Shown: piece by piece, positions 11,987-23,364 of the stretch
How positions within the stretch are numbered: the stretch's first letter is position 1
Layout of the letters: every line of letters starts with the position of its first letter
Source of the DNA: Callorhinus ursinus
Taxonomy: Eukaryota > Chordata > Mammalia > Carnivora > Otariidae
Length of the DNA: 64,000 nt
Direction of reading: 5' to 3'
NCBI RefSeq assembly: GCF_003265705.1
Contig: NW_020312859.1
Location: 4,262,883 to 4,326,882, forward strand
Notes under the pieces: generated by a model
The model's input: only the letters and a program-made list of their open reading frames with translations
What the model was told of the DNA's origin: nothing
Database searches by the model: none
Position numbers and translations under genes: made by a program

Positions 11987-12173
11987 GGGCGCCTGGGTGG
12001 CTCAGTTGGTTAGGCGACTGCCTTCGGCTCAGGTCATGATCCTGGAGTCCCGGGATCGAGTCCCACATTGGGCTTCCTGCTCAGCAGGGACTCTGCTTCT
12101 CCCTCTGACCCTCTTCCCTCTCGTGCTCTCGATCTCTCATTCTCTCTCTCTCTCAAATAAATAAATAAAATCT
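11987..12173 (+). mobile_element. Can-SINE, young form
   Basis: It has the same head, B box and (CT)n body as the copy at 7650 and a short 'aaataaataaataaaatctt' tail. A perfect 16-bp target-site duplication (ttaaaaccctgggatg) is present at 11971-11986 and 12174-12189. The duplication begins with TT/AAAA, the classic L1 endonuclease target. Confidence 0.97.
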
Positions 12174-12189
12174 TTAAAACCCTGGGATG

Positions 12190-12434
12190 AATAATGGCTG
12201 AGTGTTTCTGTTGTCCTCTTAAAATGGAGATTACTATATGTTGAATCACAACAGAACTACTTTTTTATAGGCTGTGAATAGCATAAAGGCCCATCATGTT
12301 ATTCCAGGCAGTGCCAAGTGAATGGATAATGGCGAGCCAATTATTATAAATAATGCATTGTTTCCTTTTGGCCCCTGTGCAAATTTCACGTAGCAGGATT
12401 CTATTAAAGGCTGGGAGATTAAGTTAAAGTAGAC
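12190..12434. other. Unique AT-rich segment, possible conserved element
   Basis: The stretch is repeat-free. Bases 12320-12380 contain 'gccaattattataaataatg', an AT-rich homeodomain-type sequence. There is no coding frame. Regulatory potential is only an inference. Confidence 0.3.
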
Positions 12435-12505
12435 AGTATTAACACCAGCACCTAGCACGGTGCCTGGCACAAGTTAGGGCTTCATGCTGGCTGAATCAGT
12501 CTGAG
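12435..12505 (+). repeat. L2 3' terminal fragment
   Basis: It reads 'cagcacctagcacggtgcctggcac' followed by 'gctggctgaatca', the terminal portion of L2 in forward orientation. Confidence 0.65.
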
Positions 12506-13064
12506 CTCAGCAGGGGGTTTGTGTTTGTTTTGTGTTTGTTTTGCTTTGTTTTTCCCTTCCCTCTTCATTTTCCGTGATAAGGGTTGCTGTCATTTCTCAC
12601 TCAGGTCCACTCATTAGGCTGGGTCCAGCCCGGTAGGAGCATGAGTTCAGGGCACTTTGCAGAGCTCCTAGACAGGTGAGCAGAACGCTACTTGGTGAGC
12701 CTGGTTGCTCTGGAACCAGAGGAGGAAGAAAACAGAAAGGAACATTCTAGCAGAGCAAATGGAGCCGAAGTTAGTCTGAGAGAAGAGGCAAAGCTGGATG
12801 TGCAGACATGAGCCTGGCATTCGGAATCCAGGAGGATCAGGGGCCTGCTGAAATGTGGGTGTGGAGGTGGCTAGGATGAGGGCTCCTGGAAGAAGCTCAT
12901 GGTGGGGATGAGCACGCCCGAGGTCCTGCTGGGGTAGGATGTTGATGCATGCTACAAAGATTCTGATGTCTCAAAGGCCCTGGCAGAATGGGGCCACATT
13001 TTCCGACCTCCCTTGTGCTGGTGGAATGAGCACCCCATTCTTTCTCTACCTGCTCCCATTCCAT

Positions 13065-13165
13065 AGGGTTTAACCTTGAGAAAGTTGAACCATTCTCCTC
13101 TCTAGACTTTAGTAGTCTTGTTGGCAGAATGAGGGTGTTGGACTACATGTTTTTTAAGATTCATG
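13065..13165 (-). repeat. MIR-family fragment
   Basis: The text 'accttgagaaagttgaacc', 'cctctctagacttt' and 'atgagggtgttggactacatg' corresponds to the reverse complement of a MIR variant (MIRc/MIR3 type). It is diverged. Confidence 0.6.
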
Positions 13166-14845
13166 CCTTTGTGTTTTTTGTTTCGTTTTATTTTAATAAT
13201 AATGACATGAAACCGTTTTTTTTTTTTCCCAGGCTAACATACATCTTAAAGCCATGAACATCTGTGTTTCTAATCTTGTTTTTTATTTTGACATCTGTTT
13301 CTCTGCATTGACATCTTTTTAATTTCCAGCTACAGGCAATTATAATTCCACCCAGCAACGGAGTCAAGGACCAAGCCTAGTGGGCAGTGGGAAGCTTGAT
13401 TTAATATGGATGCCTCACTTAAAATTGTCTGTGTATATAAAAAAAAGCAGTACCCATTCCAAAGCTAGCATTCTGCAATTTGATGAGCTATCTGTGATTT
13501 TCAGTGGACAGTCTTCACAGGCTAGGGCATTGGTGGAGGAAGAATGTATTTTCTAAGGTGGAAGGACATTAAAATTTAATTCATGCTAAGGAGAGCCCTT
13601 TCCTTTAAGATACAGGTATGCAGAAGGGAGAGCAAGGAACTAAGGAAAGTTGGATTTGAGACTATTTTTGTGAAGCAGGAACAAGGCATTGAACTGTCTC
13701 TTAGCCCTCATTTCGGCTCTGCTTTTCTTTACCTTGCCAAGAGGATCTTTGCCCCTCCTGAGTCCTCTGTCTGCTGCCTGTTGGCTGTCCACTTTCATAA
13801 CTATTACTGGGTGTGGGTCACCCAAGGAGAGATGTAATAGTAGGGAGGAATATGGGCATCTGGAATTCAGGAGAAAGAAGTATTCTGGAAGTACAGACTC
13901 GAGAGCCCTCAGGATATAGGTAGCAATTTAATTTAGAGTAATAGATGAGATCAGACAAGGAGGAGAGAGATCTAGCATACAATACCAAGCAATATGAAAA
14001 CTGAACATATGGGCTGAAGATGGAGGGCCAGCAAAGTAAACCAAGAAGGAGAACCTGGGAAGCTATCGGACCACTCAGGAGCCAAGGAACTGTGTATTTA
14101 AAGAAGGGAGTGGTCCATGATATGGGCCACACTTGGAGAGTGGTCCTTTAAGAGGAGGGCTAAACAAATTCCCTAGTTTAGCAGCAAGGGGTCCATGGCA
14201 GGAGAATTGCCAACATACAAGCGAAGGCAAAGTCAAATGGAAAGAATTGAGGACAAGAAAAGTGAAGATCACTTTATTTCACTTTCAATAAATTAGCCTA
14301 CGAGGTAGAGGGGAGGGTTTGGACAATAACAGAGAGGCGTGGAGATGAGAGAATTTGCTCTTAATGGCAGGAAAGAATTGAGCTTGTTTCATTGCCCAAC
14401 TTGGAATTTGGGAAGAAGCCAGTGGAGAGGAGTTTGAAGATATAAGCAAGAAGGGTGGTTGGTGTGGCGAGGCTCCCAAGGAGGCATCAGGCAGGGGATC
14501 CAGGACCCAGGAAAGAGGAATGCCCCTTGTTCTATGTCAGGGTAGAAGGAGAAAGAAGGGGTCCCAGGCAAGAAAGGGTGTCAGAACATTTCTTTGGGAT
14601 GGCCTCTTGCTTCTGTGAAGTGGGAGGTGAGATGATCCCCTAACGTTGGGGTAAGGAAGTATTCAGGCGCATGGTGAAAGTTTGTAAAAGCAGCAGTGGA
14701 GACAAGGAGGGGAGGTCCCAGGGGGATGGGGAAAGATTAGCTCAGCCGACATGGGAAGGCTGCCATCAATCTGTGGGGTTGTGTATTTTCTAGAGCAGAG
14801 CTCAGCATCCTCATTGGAGCCTGGTTGGTTGAGTTGGTCAGGGTG
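13166..14845. other. Unique sequence, purine-rich in its right half
   Basis: A T-run lies at 13217-13228. From about 13850 to 14760 the plus strand is rich in A and G, with many 'gaggag' and 'aagaag' motifs. The minus-strand Leu/Ser/Pro-rich frames (13818-14571) reflect this composition. No exon or named repeat. Confidence 0.5.
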
Positions 14846-15266
14846 TTATGGGTTGAATTGTGCCTGGAAATTTAAATGTTGAAGTCCTAACCCCCAGGAT
14901 ATCAGAATGTGACCTTATTGGGAAATATGGTCCTTGCAGACGTAATTAGGTGGAGGTGATTACAGCTCTATTCCATTATGACTGGTTTCCTTATCAGAAT
15001 GGGACATTTGGGCGCAGACATGTGCACACAGGGGGAAGGCCATGTGAAGATGAAGGTAGAACTCAGGGTGATGCTTCTATACCCCATGGCCTGCCAAAGA
15101 TTGCCAGCGAGCCACCTGAAGCTAGTCATGGGACAGATCGTCCCTCACAGCCCTCAGGAGGTGCCAGCCCTGCCTATACCTTGATCTTCATTTCTGACCT
15201 CCAGAACTGTTGGAGATACCCAGTCTGTGGTACTTTGGTATGGCAGCCCTAACAACCTGATACACA
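14846..15266 (+). mobile_element. MLT1-type solo LTR
   Basis: Sequence blocks in order are 'gttatgggttgaattgtgcc', 'gttgaagtcctaacccccag', 'gtgaccttattgggaaata', 'gccatgtgaagatgaaggta', 'caaagattgccagcgagcc', 'gacctccagaactgttgg', 'cccagtctgtggtactttgg' and 'gcagccctaacaacctgata'. This is an ERVL-MaLR LTR in forward orientation. The 100-codon frame at 14950-15252 lies inside it and is not a gene. Confidence 0.88.
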
Positions 15267-16254
15267 AGGGATAAGGTGATTTCTTTTTTCTTTTCCTTTT
15301 TTCCCCCCTTCCAGTGGTTGTGAAGGACTTAAGGCAAACATTTCAGCATTAGGTGCTGCTAAAGTGAGCACATTAAGGCAAACATTTTAAGAGCACATTC
15401 TAAAAGCATTATGAAAGAGAGAGCTCAGGGAATCCAAGGTGGGTAGGGAAAAGAAGGTAAAATGAGAAAGGACATAGACAACAAGGAAAAACTAAGGGAT
15501 CTGAGGCTGAAATATTCTTCCAGCTCCTATGGTTGTAATTGTGAGTAGCTTCAGTTTCTTGGAACAGTTCGACCCTCTTCAGAATGTTCCTGTAAAGGTT
15601 AATCTTAGCCTCCAGGTTCTTGCTGCAGTTATCAATGTGTTACTCCTCAAATTAGAGCTGTCGGCTTAGATCACAGCCAGGGTATTTGCAAATAATCCTA
15701 TCTTGTTAGGCGTCCGCTTACATTTACATATGATAGCCACAGATTGAATCTGTTCTCAGAGGGGCTTTCAAGTTGTCTGAGCTGCATGAGTCTTCAAAGG
15801 GCTGTCTGACTAGTGTGGATTTAATGGGCTATTTGCCCCGTGATTCAGCATTTCCTAGGCTCCAGCACTCAGAGAATTTGCTCATTAGCTTCGAGAGACA
15901 GCTTTTTAATGGAATAAAATAAAGGGGAAAGTGGGTTGTGGTTTCAAAAGCTACTGTGATTAAAATCATATGGACAGCTGCTGTTCAGTGCAGTGTCACC
16001 CAGTGTGAATGAAAAAGTGCTTGCTGTCAGAAAGCCATTGGGCTGTAAATTCTGTTTACTGTACTACTGGCTCTTTCGGCCGAGTTTAGTTTTCAGAAGA
16101 GCTCCTGGGTAGACTGCACTGGGCAAAACCAACTTTAAAAAAAAAACAAAAAAACCAAAAAAAACCCTTCTTTCTTTATTGCAGAAAATTGGGGAAATAT
16201 ATGAAAATAAATATCTTTGTAAAAAAGCAGATGATCCCTTGAGTTTTAACATGT
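15267..16254. other. Repeat-poor unique block, candidate conserved non-coding DNA
   Basis: A pyrimidine tract (15285-15313) is followed by about 700 bp with no recognisable transposon, an unusually long clean stretch for this window. It ends at the A-rich tract 16135-16165. It has no open frame worth noting, but looks like sequence that resisted insertion. Conservation cannot be judged from one sequence. Confidence 0.4.
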
Positions 16255-16535
16255 AGGGCGTCTATCCATCTGGTCTGTTATTTCCCCCATGCATACATAT
16301 ACACACATACATTTACTTAAATTGGAATCCTACTGTGATACAGTTCTGAAGCATGCTTTAGTCAACATTACATCCGGACCACATTCCCGTGCCACAGAAA
16401 CATGACTTGGGTGGTGCTCCATTTTCCATTATCATAATTTATTTAATCCCTCTCTCTGGCAATTGAGGTTGATTTTAGATTTTTGCTATCGCAGATGATT
16501 CAATGTACATTTTTCAGTATATAGTTCTTCTAAAA
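16255..16535 (-). repeat. Old L1M/HAL1-like fragment
   Basis: The order 'attggaatcctactgtgata', 'ttctgaagcatgctttagtc', 'tccattatcataatttattt', 'ttgctatcgcagatgattcaatg' resembles the reverse complement of old L1 ORF2 tail and 3' UTR. It is highly diverged. Confidence 0.65.
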
Positions 16536-17744
16536 GCTTCGGGGTCCTGGGGATTACATTAGAATCTTTGGAAGGTCAGCCAGGGGTGTGGAGGGCTTTG
16601 GACTGCCAGTCCCTCTGGCTAGCTCCTTTGAGCTCTAAGTGCGAAGTCCCTTGGGAGGAGGGCACCGCCGGATTCTCCCTCGCACGTCCCGAGGAAGGAT
16701 CTGACACAAGCAGAGCCGTACTCGGAGACGGCTGCCCTGGGAAATGGGCTTTAGTGCAGAGTGTGATTGTGTGTGATCCAGTGGGGGCCTCGGAAGCTGC
16801 ATTGCTTGCTCTCTAATGAGTTACGGCTGTGACTCACAGGAGACATGGGTTGTGGTGGGGCGACTTCGCCCCCCTCCCATCCTCTTGGATTCCTTATGAT
16901 GGAAAATTCATAAACTGTTCTCGGTGACAGTTGTGCAAAATGAAAAGCTCTGTGAATGTGTGGAGAATAGATTATCCTGACTGCTCTTAAGCATTTGACA
17001 AATTGGGAGTTTTGTCATACATCAGAGAACAATGGAGGGAGAATAGGAAGGATGGGAATCATATAAATACAACACACCTGACGGCTCGCCAGCATCATTT
17101 ATCTTCCTGTGTGGTGGGGAGGGCGAGGAGCGCGGGGAGATGGGTGTGCGGCAGACAGGCCCCTGGCTTCCCTGAGGCTGTGAGGTGCCTCCCACCAGCG
17201 GAGTCCCTCTTAGTATGCATTTTAGGTCGTGCCAGGTGGTTTGGGGTCATGTTCATTAAAATTTCTCGAGAGTTCCCATTAGTCTGATGTGGAGGTGGGG
17301 TGGGGGGTTGCTGAAGCCACCAGGGGGCCAGGCAAGAGTCTCATGTGCTTTAGTAGGTGGGGGAAAAGGTCACTAAGCCCCCTGCAGCCCAGTGGAGCTG
17401 AATCTGGAAGTCTCCCTCCATGAGGTGGACCAAGCATATAGGGGGCAGGGCAGAGAGTCATGTTGGTTTTTTCCTGGCTGCCTGGGCTCCCACCCACCCT
17501 CAACAGAAGGAAAGCAGATAGTCAGGAGGGGATGGCCCATCTTAGGGCTCAAGTGAGGAAGGACAGTTTAGCTAGAATGTTTAGTTGCTTCTATCCTTGG
17601 ATGTCTCAACAGTGAGTCAGAGTTAGAGCACAAAGAGAAAGCTTCCGAGAGGGCAGCAGGGGTGGGGGCGTTGGGTGGCCTCACTCGCCTGAGAGGGAAG
17701 GCCGGGCTGTAGGGCCAGGAGAGGAACTTTGGCTCGACCTGGCA
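16536..17744. other. Unique sequence
   Basis: No repeat I can name. The G+C content is moderate with a few CpGs (16650-16750, 17110-17170). The 82-codon frame at 16568-16816 and the 94-codon frame at 17003-17287 have no recognisable domain and no visible splice context. Confidence 0.45.
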
Positions 17745-17910
17745 GCAGATTGTCACTTCCCTTTACCAACACTGCGACCTTGGGCTGGGAAGTGAATTGG
17801 CCTATTTGAGACTCAGCTTTGTGACCTGTGCCCTGGGATCGTGGTACCCACCCTGGTAGTGATGTTGTGAAGACTAAGTGCGATATTGTAAGGAGAGCAT
17901 CCACACACCC
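17745..17910 (-). repeat. MIR fragment
   Basis: It includes 'gaccttgggctgggaagtg', 'gagactcagctttgtgacctg', and 'gtgatgttgtgaagacta', the reverse-complement MIR order. Confidence 0.65.
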
Positions 17911-17954
17911 ACTAATGGCTCTGATCAGAAAGGTGCGTAATACCATCTTGGTGA

Positions 17955-18828
17955 GGGTGGTTGGTGGAGAGATAGGAACCCTCGTTTACTGCTGGTACGG
18001 ATTTCAAAGGGTGCAGCTACTTTGGAAAACAGTTTGGAAGTTCCCCAGAAGGTGAAGTGTAGAGTTACTATATGACCCAGCAATTCCACCCCCAGGTGTA
18101 AACCCAAGAGAAATGAAAACGGACGTGCACAGAAACACTTGTACCTGCGTGTTCGTAGCAGTCTTATTCACATGGCACCAACTCCTAGGTCCATCAGCTG
18201 ATGAATGAATAAGTAAAAAAAAAAGAAAGAAAAAAATACACACACACACACAGAATTATTATTTAAAAAGAATGAAATTCTGACACATGGTACAACATGG
18301 ATGAACCTTGAAAACATTATGCTAAGTGTGGAGAGTCACAAAGGACCATCTATTATATGATTCCATTTATATAAAATGTCCAGAATAAGCAAATCTGTAG
18401 AGACAGTACGTGGATTAGTGGTTGCTTTAGGGCTGGGGGAGTTGGCGGGGGTTGGCGATAGGGGAGGTGACCCCCAAAGGGTATGGGGGTTGTCTTTGTA
18501 TGAAGATGTTCCGGGGCGCCTGGGTGGCTCAGATGGTTAAGCGCCTGCCTTCGGCTCAGGTCATGATCCCAGGGTCCTGGGATCGAGTCCTGCATCGGGC
18601 TCCCTGCTCCTTGGGAGCCTGCTTCTCCCTCTGCTTCTCTCTCTCTCTCTCTCTCTCTCTGTCTGTCATGAATAAATAAATAAAATCTTAAAAAAAATAG
18701 TTTTAAAAAAAAGATGTTCTAAAATTGTTTGTGATGATGGGTTCCCAACTCTTAACAATATATCAAAAATCATTGAATTGTTCACTTTGGGTAAATTGTA
18801 TAGTATGCTAATTATATCTCAATAAAGA
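17955..18828 (+). repeat. L1M 3' end, interrupted by a Can-SINE
   Basis: The left part (17955-18511) carries 'tttggaaaacagtttggaag', 'atgacccagcaattccaccc', 'aacatggatgaaccttgaaaac', and 'tattatatgattccatttata'. The right part (18711-18828) carries the 3' UTR end 'ttgttcactttgggtaaatt' and 'tatctcaataaagatgtta'. Both are one L1M element in forward orientation, split by the SINE at 18512-18710. A (CA)n tract follows its 3' end. Confidence 0.9.
18512..18710 (+). mobile_element. Can-SINE inserted in L1M
   Basis: The head is 'ggggcgcctgggtggctcag', with the B-box region 'gggatcgagtcc', a (CT)n run at about 18636-18660, and a tail with 'aataaataaataaaatctt'. The target-site duplication (aagatgttc, 9 bp) is at 18503-18511 and 18711-18719. 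The body is the 'cccagggtcctgggatcgag' variant, distinct from the copies at 488, 7650 and 11987. Confidence 0.93.
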
Positions 18829-18846
18829 TGTTACCCACCCCTGTCC

Positions 18847-18850
<4 letters not shown>

Positions 18851-18880
<30 letters not shown>
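18851..18880. repeat. (CA)15 microsatellite
   Basis: Fifteen uninterrupted CA units immediately follow the L1M 3' end, where they may have grown from its A-rich tail. Confidence 0.97.
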
Positions 18881-18883
<3 letters not shown>

Positions 18884-20034
18884 CCCTTTCCTGTCTCACA
18901 GACGAGTTTGGGAAAGGTTGGCGGGGCCTCAGTTTTCAGCTATCCAAGTTCAAGTCTTCTTGTTATACTTGTTAAAATGTCTGCTCTACAAAAACAGACA
19001 CTGGGCCTTCATTTGAGTCAGAAGTTCTCACCGGGGCCACTGCCTTTGTGGAATCATGTGTTCCAGAAAATCTGGGGGTATGGGCTAAAATCCCAGTTTC
19101 TATCAATTGGATTCCTTTTTCATGCCTCCAGAAAGCATTCTTATTTATCTAAATGTCTGCATTGAGTCTGTATACCACAGTGAAGAAAAGCCATTGCAAA
19201 AAGCTATTGTTCTAGAGAGAGAAAACAGTTCTTCCCGCTGTCTTAACTCGGGTCTTCCTGCTGTAACTCAAGTCCGCTTCCCACAGCCCATTGGAATCTT
19301 GGCATCTGTTGAGGCTTGGATGCCTGGAGTCAAATGGAATAAGTGCCTCTTTGGAGCACAGCTCCTGGAGGCCACTGCACATTTGTCACATGTCAGTGGG
19401 ATCTGCATGTGCATGTGAAATGTATATTTAAAAATGTGCACATACTCTGTTGCACACGCATCCTGCTCCAAAGATGTTTATCCGATTGCCCATCCCAGGC
19501 CCGCCCTAGCGGGCTGCGCCGACCCTCTCACCTTTGCCTGCCAGCCTACAGCCACCCCCCCCCCCCCCATCTGTAAGCACCCCCTGGCCTCCCTTGCTCC
19601 TTTTCCTCTTTAGAGGAAGGGCAACTGGAAGGTTCTGCCTTGCAGCGGGTTCTGGTGCTTCCAGCCCCCATGGCATCCAGCAGCTGAGGAACAGAGCCAG
19701 CCCTGGATGTGGAGTGAGTTGTCTCCTTTTTGAACCCGGGCAGTGTCCCTTAGTAGCCATGTGGTGCAGGGTATGTGAAGTGACCTCTCAGGTCACTGTC
19801 TCAGGTTCCTCTCTGGTAATATAAAGGCATGGATTTAGGTTTCTCAGGGACCCTGTGATTTGGAGAACCTCTTTCTCTTATGCTTCAAGAGAGTAAGAAT
19901 GCCACAATCCAGAGTACTGGAATGTTCTGAATTACCTCCCCCGTGGGGACTGGAGGCAGGGTCTGGTCTGGAACCATGATACTCACCCAGTTCTAAAGTC
20001 TTGCCTCAAACTCTGATGTCTTTCCCTATAGCGG
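18881..20034. other. Unique sequence with a C14 run
   Basis: No transposon I can name. A run of 14 C lies at 19555-19568. Overlapping frames on both strands (19107-19824) have low-complexity proline or glycine tracts caused by the C-run. No exon supported. Confidence 0.45.
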
Positions 20035-20556
20035 TTTAAAAACATGGTCCCTAGTTCTTTGGCATTCCTCCCATTGGAGCTAGGGTCTGTTTCCTTCCTT
20101 GGAATCCGGGCCTGCCTATGACTGTTCCTCACCCTTGACAGAAGCAGGGATGATGTAACTCTTGAGGATGACCTCTTGGGACACCTGTCCTTCTGGAGAC
20201 ACTCCTTCTCAGAGGTTACCGTGTATACAGAGAGAAGTGCAGATCACATGGAAGGGCCACATGCCTGTGTTACAGGATGACAGTCCCAGCTGAGCTGACC
20301 TTCAGCCGGCCCAGCCCAGGCACCAGAGATGTGAGTGAAGAAGACTTGCTGGAAATGCATTCCTCCTGCTCCAGCTGCTGCGGCCCCCAGCCGCGCAAAT
20401 CTCCGCTGGCTGTTCCCGGCTAAGCCGTTTTTGCCCCAGACATTGTAGAGCCGAGCAAGGCATCCTCATGCACCCTGCCCAAATTCCCGATGGACAGAAT
20501 CCATGAGTGTAGTAAATTGTTTGCTGTTTTATGCCACTGTGTTTTGCAATGTTCAG
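20035..20556 (+). mobile_element. Older MLT1-type LTR (main part)
   Basis: The order includes 'gcggtttaaaaacatggtccc', 'cacatggaagggccacatgcc', 'cagctgagctgaccttcagcc', 'caaattcccgatggacagaatcc' and 'ttgtttgctgttttatgccac', the plan of an old MLT1 LTR. Its 3' tip reappears at 20883-20912, so a second LTR has inserted close to its 3' end. Confidence 0.78.
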
Positions 20557-20882
20557 TCTTGCCATGGACTGGATATACCTCGCGGTGTGCTGGTCTTTGG
20601 AGGTGTGGCTTTCAGGAGGTAATTAGGTTTAGGTGAGGTCATGAGGCTGAGTCGCCATGAAGGGATTAGTGCCCCTGTAAGAAGAGGAAGCGTCATCTGC
20701 GCATTCACTGAAAGGCTCCGTGGGTACACAGTGAGCAATTGGCTCACTGAAATCCGGGGAAGGAGTCCTCACCAGAGCCCAACCACGCTGGTTCCAGCCT
20801 CAAAAACGATGAGAAAATAAATGTGTATGGTGTAAGCCACCTAGCCTATGACACTTTGTTAGAGCAACCAGAATGGACTGGC
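20557..20882 (+). mobile_element. Younger MLT1/MST-type LTR nested in the older one
   Basis: It shows 'gccatggactggatatacc', 'ggaggtaattaggtttaggtgaggtc', 'gaagggattagtgcccctg', 'gtcctcaccagagccc', 'aataaatgtgtatggtgtaagcc' and 'gagcaaccagaatggactgg'. This is a complete MaLR LTR in forward orientation with its polyadenylation signal. Confidence 0.78.
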
Positions 20883-20912
20883 AGCTACGCAACAGTAGGA
20901 CACTGGAATATA
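20883..20912 (+). mobile_element. 3' tip of the older MLT1 LTR
   Basis: The sequence 'cagctacgcaacagtaggacactgg' continues the old LTR's end (family form 'gttacgcagcaatag..aactgg') that was cut off at 20556. Confidence 0.55.
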
Positions 20913-21574
20913 CCTAGTCTGAGCTCTGATGTTTGTCACCTGGTCCCTTGGTCACCACGAGCATGGTCTACAAAGTGAGAACGGGTCACTGCAGATACAC
21001 TTCCAGGAGGAAGATCTTAGTTTCAAACAAGAGGCCACTGGAAGGTGTCCTTTCTAGGGCAAGAGTTGGACTGAGAAAGAGAGAGAGAGAGTCCAGCAGG
21101 GGTGGTGTGGGAAGAGGTTCAGGAGCCAAGACACAGAGCTCTCTGGAAAGACTGAAGCCCCAGCCCCCACCTTCCTTCCCCAGCCTGCACTGTGCAAACA
21201 GCTCAGCATTGTTTATCCCCAGACGGAGATTGGGTCATTCCTCCCGCCCTGCACCAAATCAAAGCTATTATCCAAGGACAATGGGGGGACTATGGTCTTT
21301 TTCATCTGCAGCAGAGGGCAAAGCTGACAACATGGGTATTTATATCATGCTCTGGCTTTCCAGGGGCCTCATATTTGTTAATGAACTAATCCTTCTTAAC
21401 AACAGTCCCTTTATTAGGGTGGCATCATGATGCATGTTCATTAGACAAGGGGACTGAGGCAGTGGCTAGGGCTGCTTGTGATCCAGGGGGCTCCACAGCT
21501 GGGGCCGTTAAGGACTCGCTCATTCCAGGGACAGATGAGGCCATCAGGTGCCAAAGGCATAGTTTGGGACTTGG
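20913..21574. other. Unique sequence containing a 165-codon chance frame
   Basis: The frame 20933-21430 (165 codons, plus) is the longest in the window outside L1. It is rich in Arg, Ser and Pro, has no domain, signal peptide or membrane segment that I recognise, and starts just downstream of an LTR. I treat it as chance, because no splice or promoter context supports a gene. Confidence 0.45.
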
Positions 21575-21690
21575 AGTCCGGGGGGATCCGGATGTGAGTC
21601 TACTCTCTGGATAGTCCTTGGATAGACAGCTTTACTGCCAAGTCTCAGTTTCTTCATCTGTAAAGTGGGTGGAGATAGTAATCACACCAT
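21575..21690 (-). repeat. MIR fragment
   Basis: It contains 'ccaagtctcagtttcttcatctgtaaagtggg', the signature block of reverse-complement MIR. Confidence 0.75.
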
Positions 21691-22354
21691 GGCATTTTCC
21701 TGAAGAGAGGGAGAGGCGTGTGGAGATAGATGCCCCTTCAGCTGTGACACGTCACACACCTATTCATTTTCGTTGCTTCCAGGTACGAGTGAAGATGCTC
21801 CAGTTAGCTCTGGGTGTAGGATCAGCAGTTGCACCAAGGGTCAGCAGGGCAGAGTGAGGACTGACCCCTCACCGCCCCCCAGGCTTGTGATGATGGTGAA
21901 GACTCAGATGCAAAAGCAAGCCCTCGCAGCTCCTGCCCACCCCGGAGCGCTCCTCTCCTCTCTCTGCTTTCCCGGTGCCCTGTCACCTACCCCCGTCACC
22001 TCCAGCACCCTCATGCTCCTCATCACCCTTACACGCCAGCAAGCTTAGTCATTCCAGTTCCATTTCATTTTACTTTGTTATTGGAGCGTATTCTTGTGTG
22101 TTCAGGAAGTGTTTTAGTGTTGCTCCAAGTGTAAGAATTGTCATTGATGGGTGATAAAAAAAAAGTCCACAGTTCAAGGTGGCCTCCTGCATAGGCTCTG
22201 CTCAGATTCTGAGTCTTGCTTCAGGCAGATGTAACAGTACATTTCTGTCCTGACTGGATGTCAGGACACTCATCCCACCCATGGTTGGTGGCTCAGTCAT
22301 GACCTTCAGTTCCAAGATCTGACTTTTCCATAAAGGCTACTCAGAGCTACTTTT
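21691..22354. other. Unique sequence
   Basis: No named repeat or exon. An A-run lies at 22157-22165. Confidence 0.45.
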
Positions 22355-22870
22355 TTTTCCCCTCCCATTTTTAAAAATTTTGGTAAAATACACATAACAT
22401 AAAATTTACTGTATTAACTATTTTTAAGTGTAGCGTTCAGCACCGTTAAGTACGTTGACGTGGTTGTTCATCCATCTCTAAAACTCTTTTCATTTTACGA
22501 AACTGGAACTCTCTACTCTTTAAACAACAACTCCTCATTCCCCTCACCCTGCCCCTGGCAACCACCTTCTACTTTCTGCCTCTGGGAATTTGCCTACTCT
22601 AGGGACTTCATAGGAATGGAACAATGCACTTTTGGTCCTTTTGTAACTGGCTCTGTTTCACTTAACAAAATGCCTTATGGTTTGTCCCTGTTGTAGCCTG
22701 TGTCAGAACTCCTTTCCTTTTGAAGGCTAATATTCCACCGTATGGATAGACCGCATTTGCTTATCCATTCTTTATCGACAGACACTCGGGTTTCTCTCTT
22801 TGGCTGCGGTGGATGATGCTGCCGTGAACGCAGGTGTGCTCAGGACCGCTTTCATTCCGAGTGACTGGTG
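22355..22870 (-). repeat. L1M 3' end
   Basis: Reverse-complement L1 3' UTR and ORF2 tail: 'aaaatacacataacataaaa', 'gtgtagcgttcagcaccgtt', 'ccctggcaaccaccttctac', 'tctgtttcacttaacaaaatg' and 'aggctaatattccaccg' run in the expected order. It is truncated on its 5' (right) side. Confidence 0.88.
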
Positions 22871-23364
22871 CCTCCTGATGGGAGCACTGTGCTGACCCAA
22901 CCCTGCCTCTCCACGGACGACACTGCACCCAGGAGAAGCGGCGGCCACAGCTCCGGGCTAGTCTTCTATGACCACGTACAGCAGACAAACTGATCACATT
23001 GGGTGTGAGAGCAGAATGTCTCTCTCTGTGCTGTGATGTCACTTGCCTTTCACTTTCATAGTGTTTCTCAATCTTTTTTTAAAGCATTGACCCCCTTCTC
23101 CCGGGAGCCTTTTAAAACATTTCTTCCTAACTCCCCATGAACATTGGTGTGCTGTTACATGTATCTGCACTTCATATATAGAGTAAGATTCTTTTCACCC
23201 CCAGGAGCCATTTTTTGCTGGAAACACCATCTGTTCAATGGACTGCCCTACACGGGGGTTGGGAAGAGAAGCAGCCACCTTCTGCATTCCTCCGGAAGCT
23301 CCGCCACTCCCATCAGCGCCTTTTCTACATGTTCCCGTTAATCCTGTCGAGATGCACTAGAATG
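22871..23364. other. Unique sequence
   Basis: No repeat or exon could be named. Confidence 0.4.

Noticed and set aside
20933..21430. 165-codon open frame
   Set aside because: Arg/Ser/Pro-rich, no domain, begins beside an LTR, with no promoter or splice context. Its length is within what chance gives in 64 kb of moderately GC-rich DNA.
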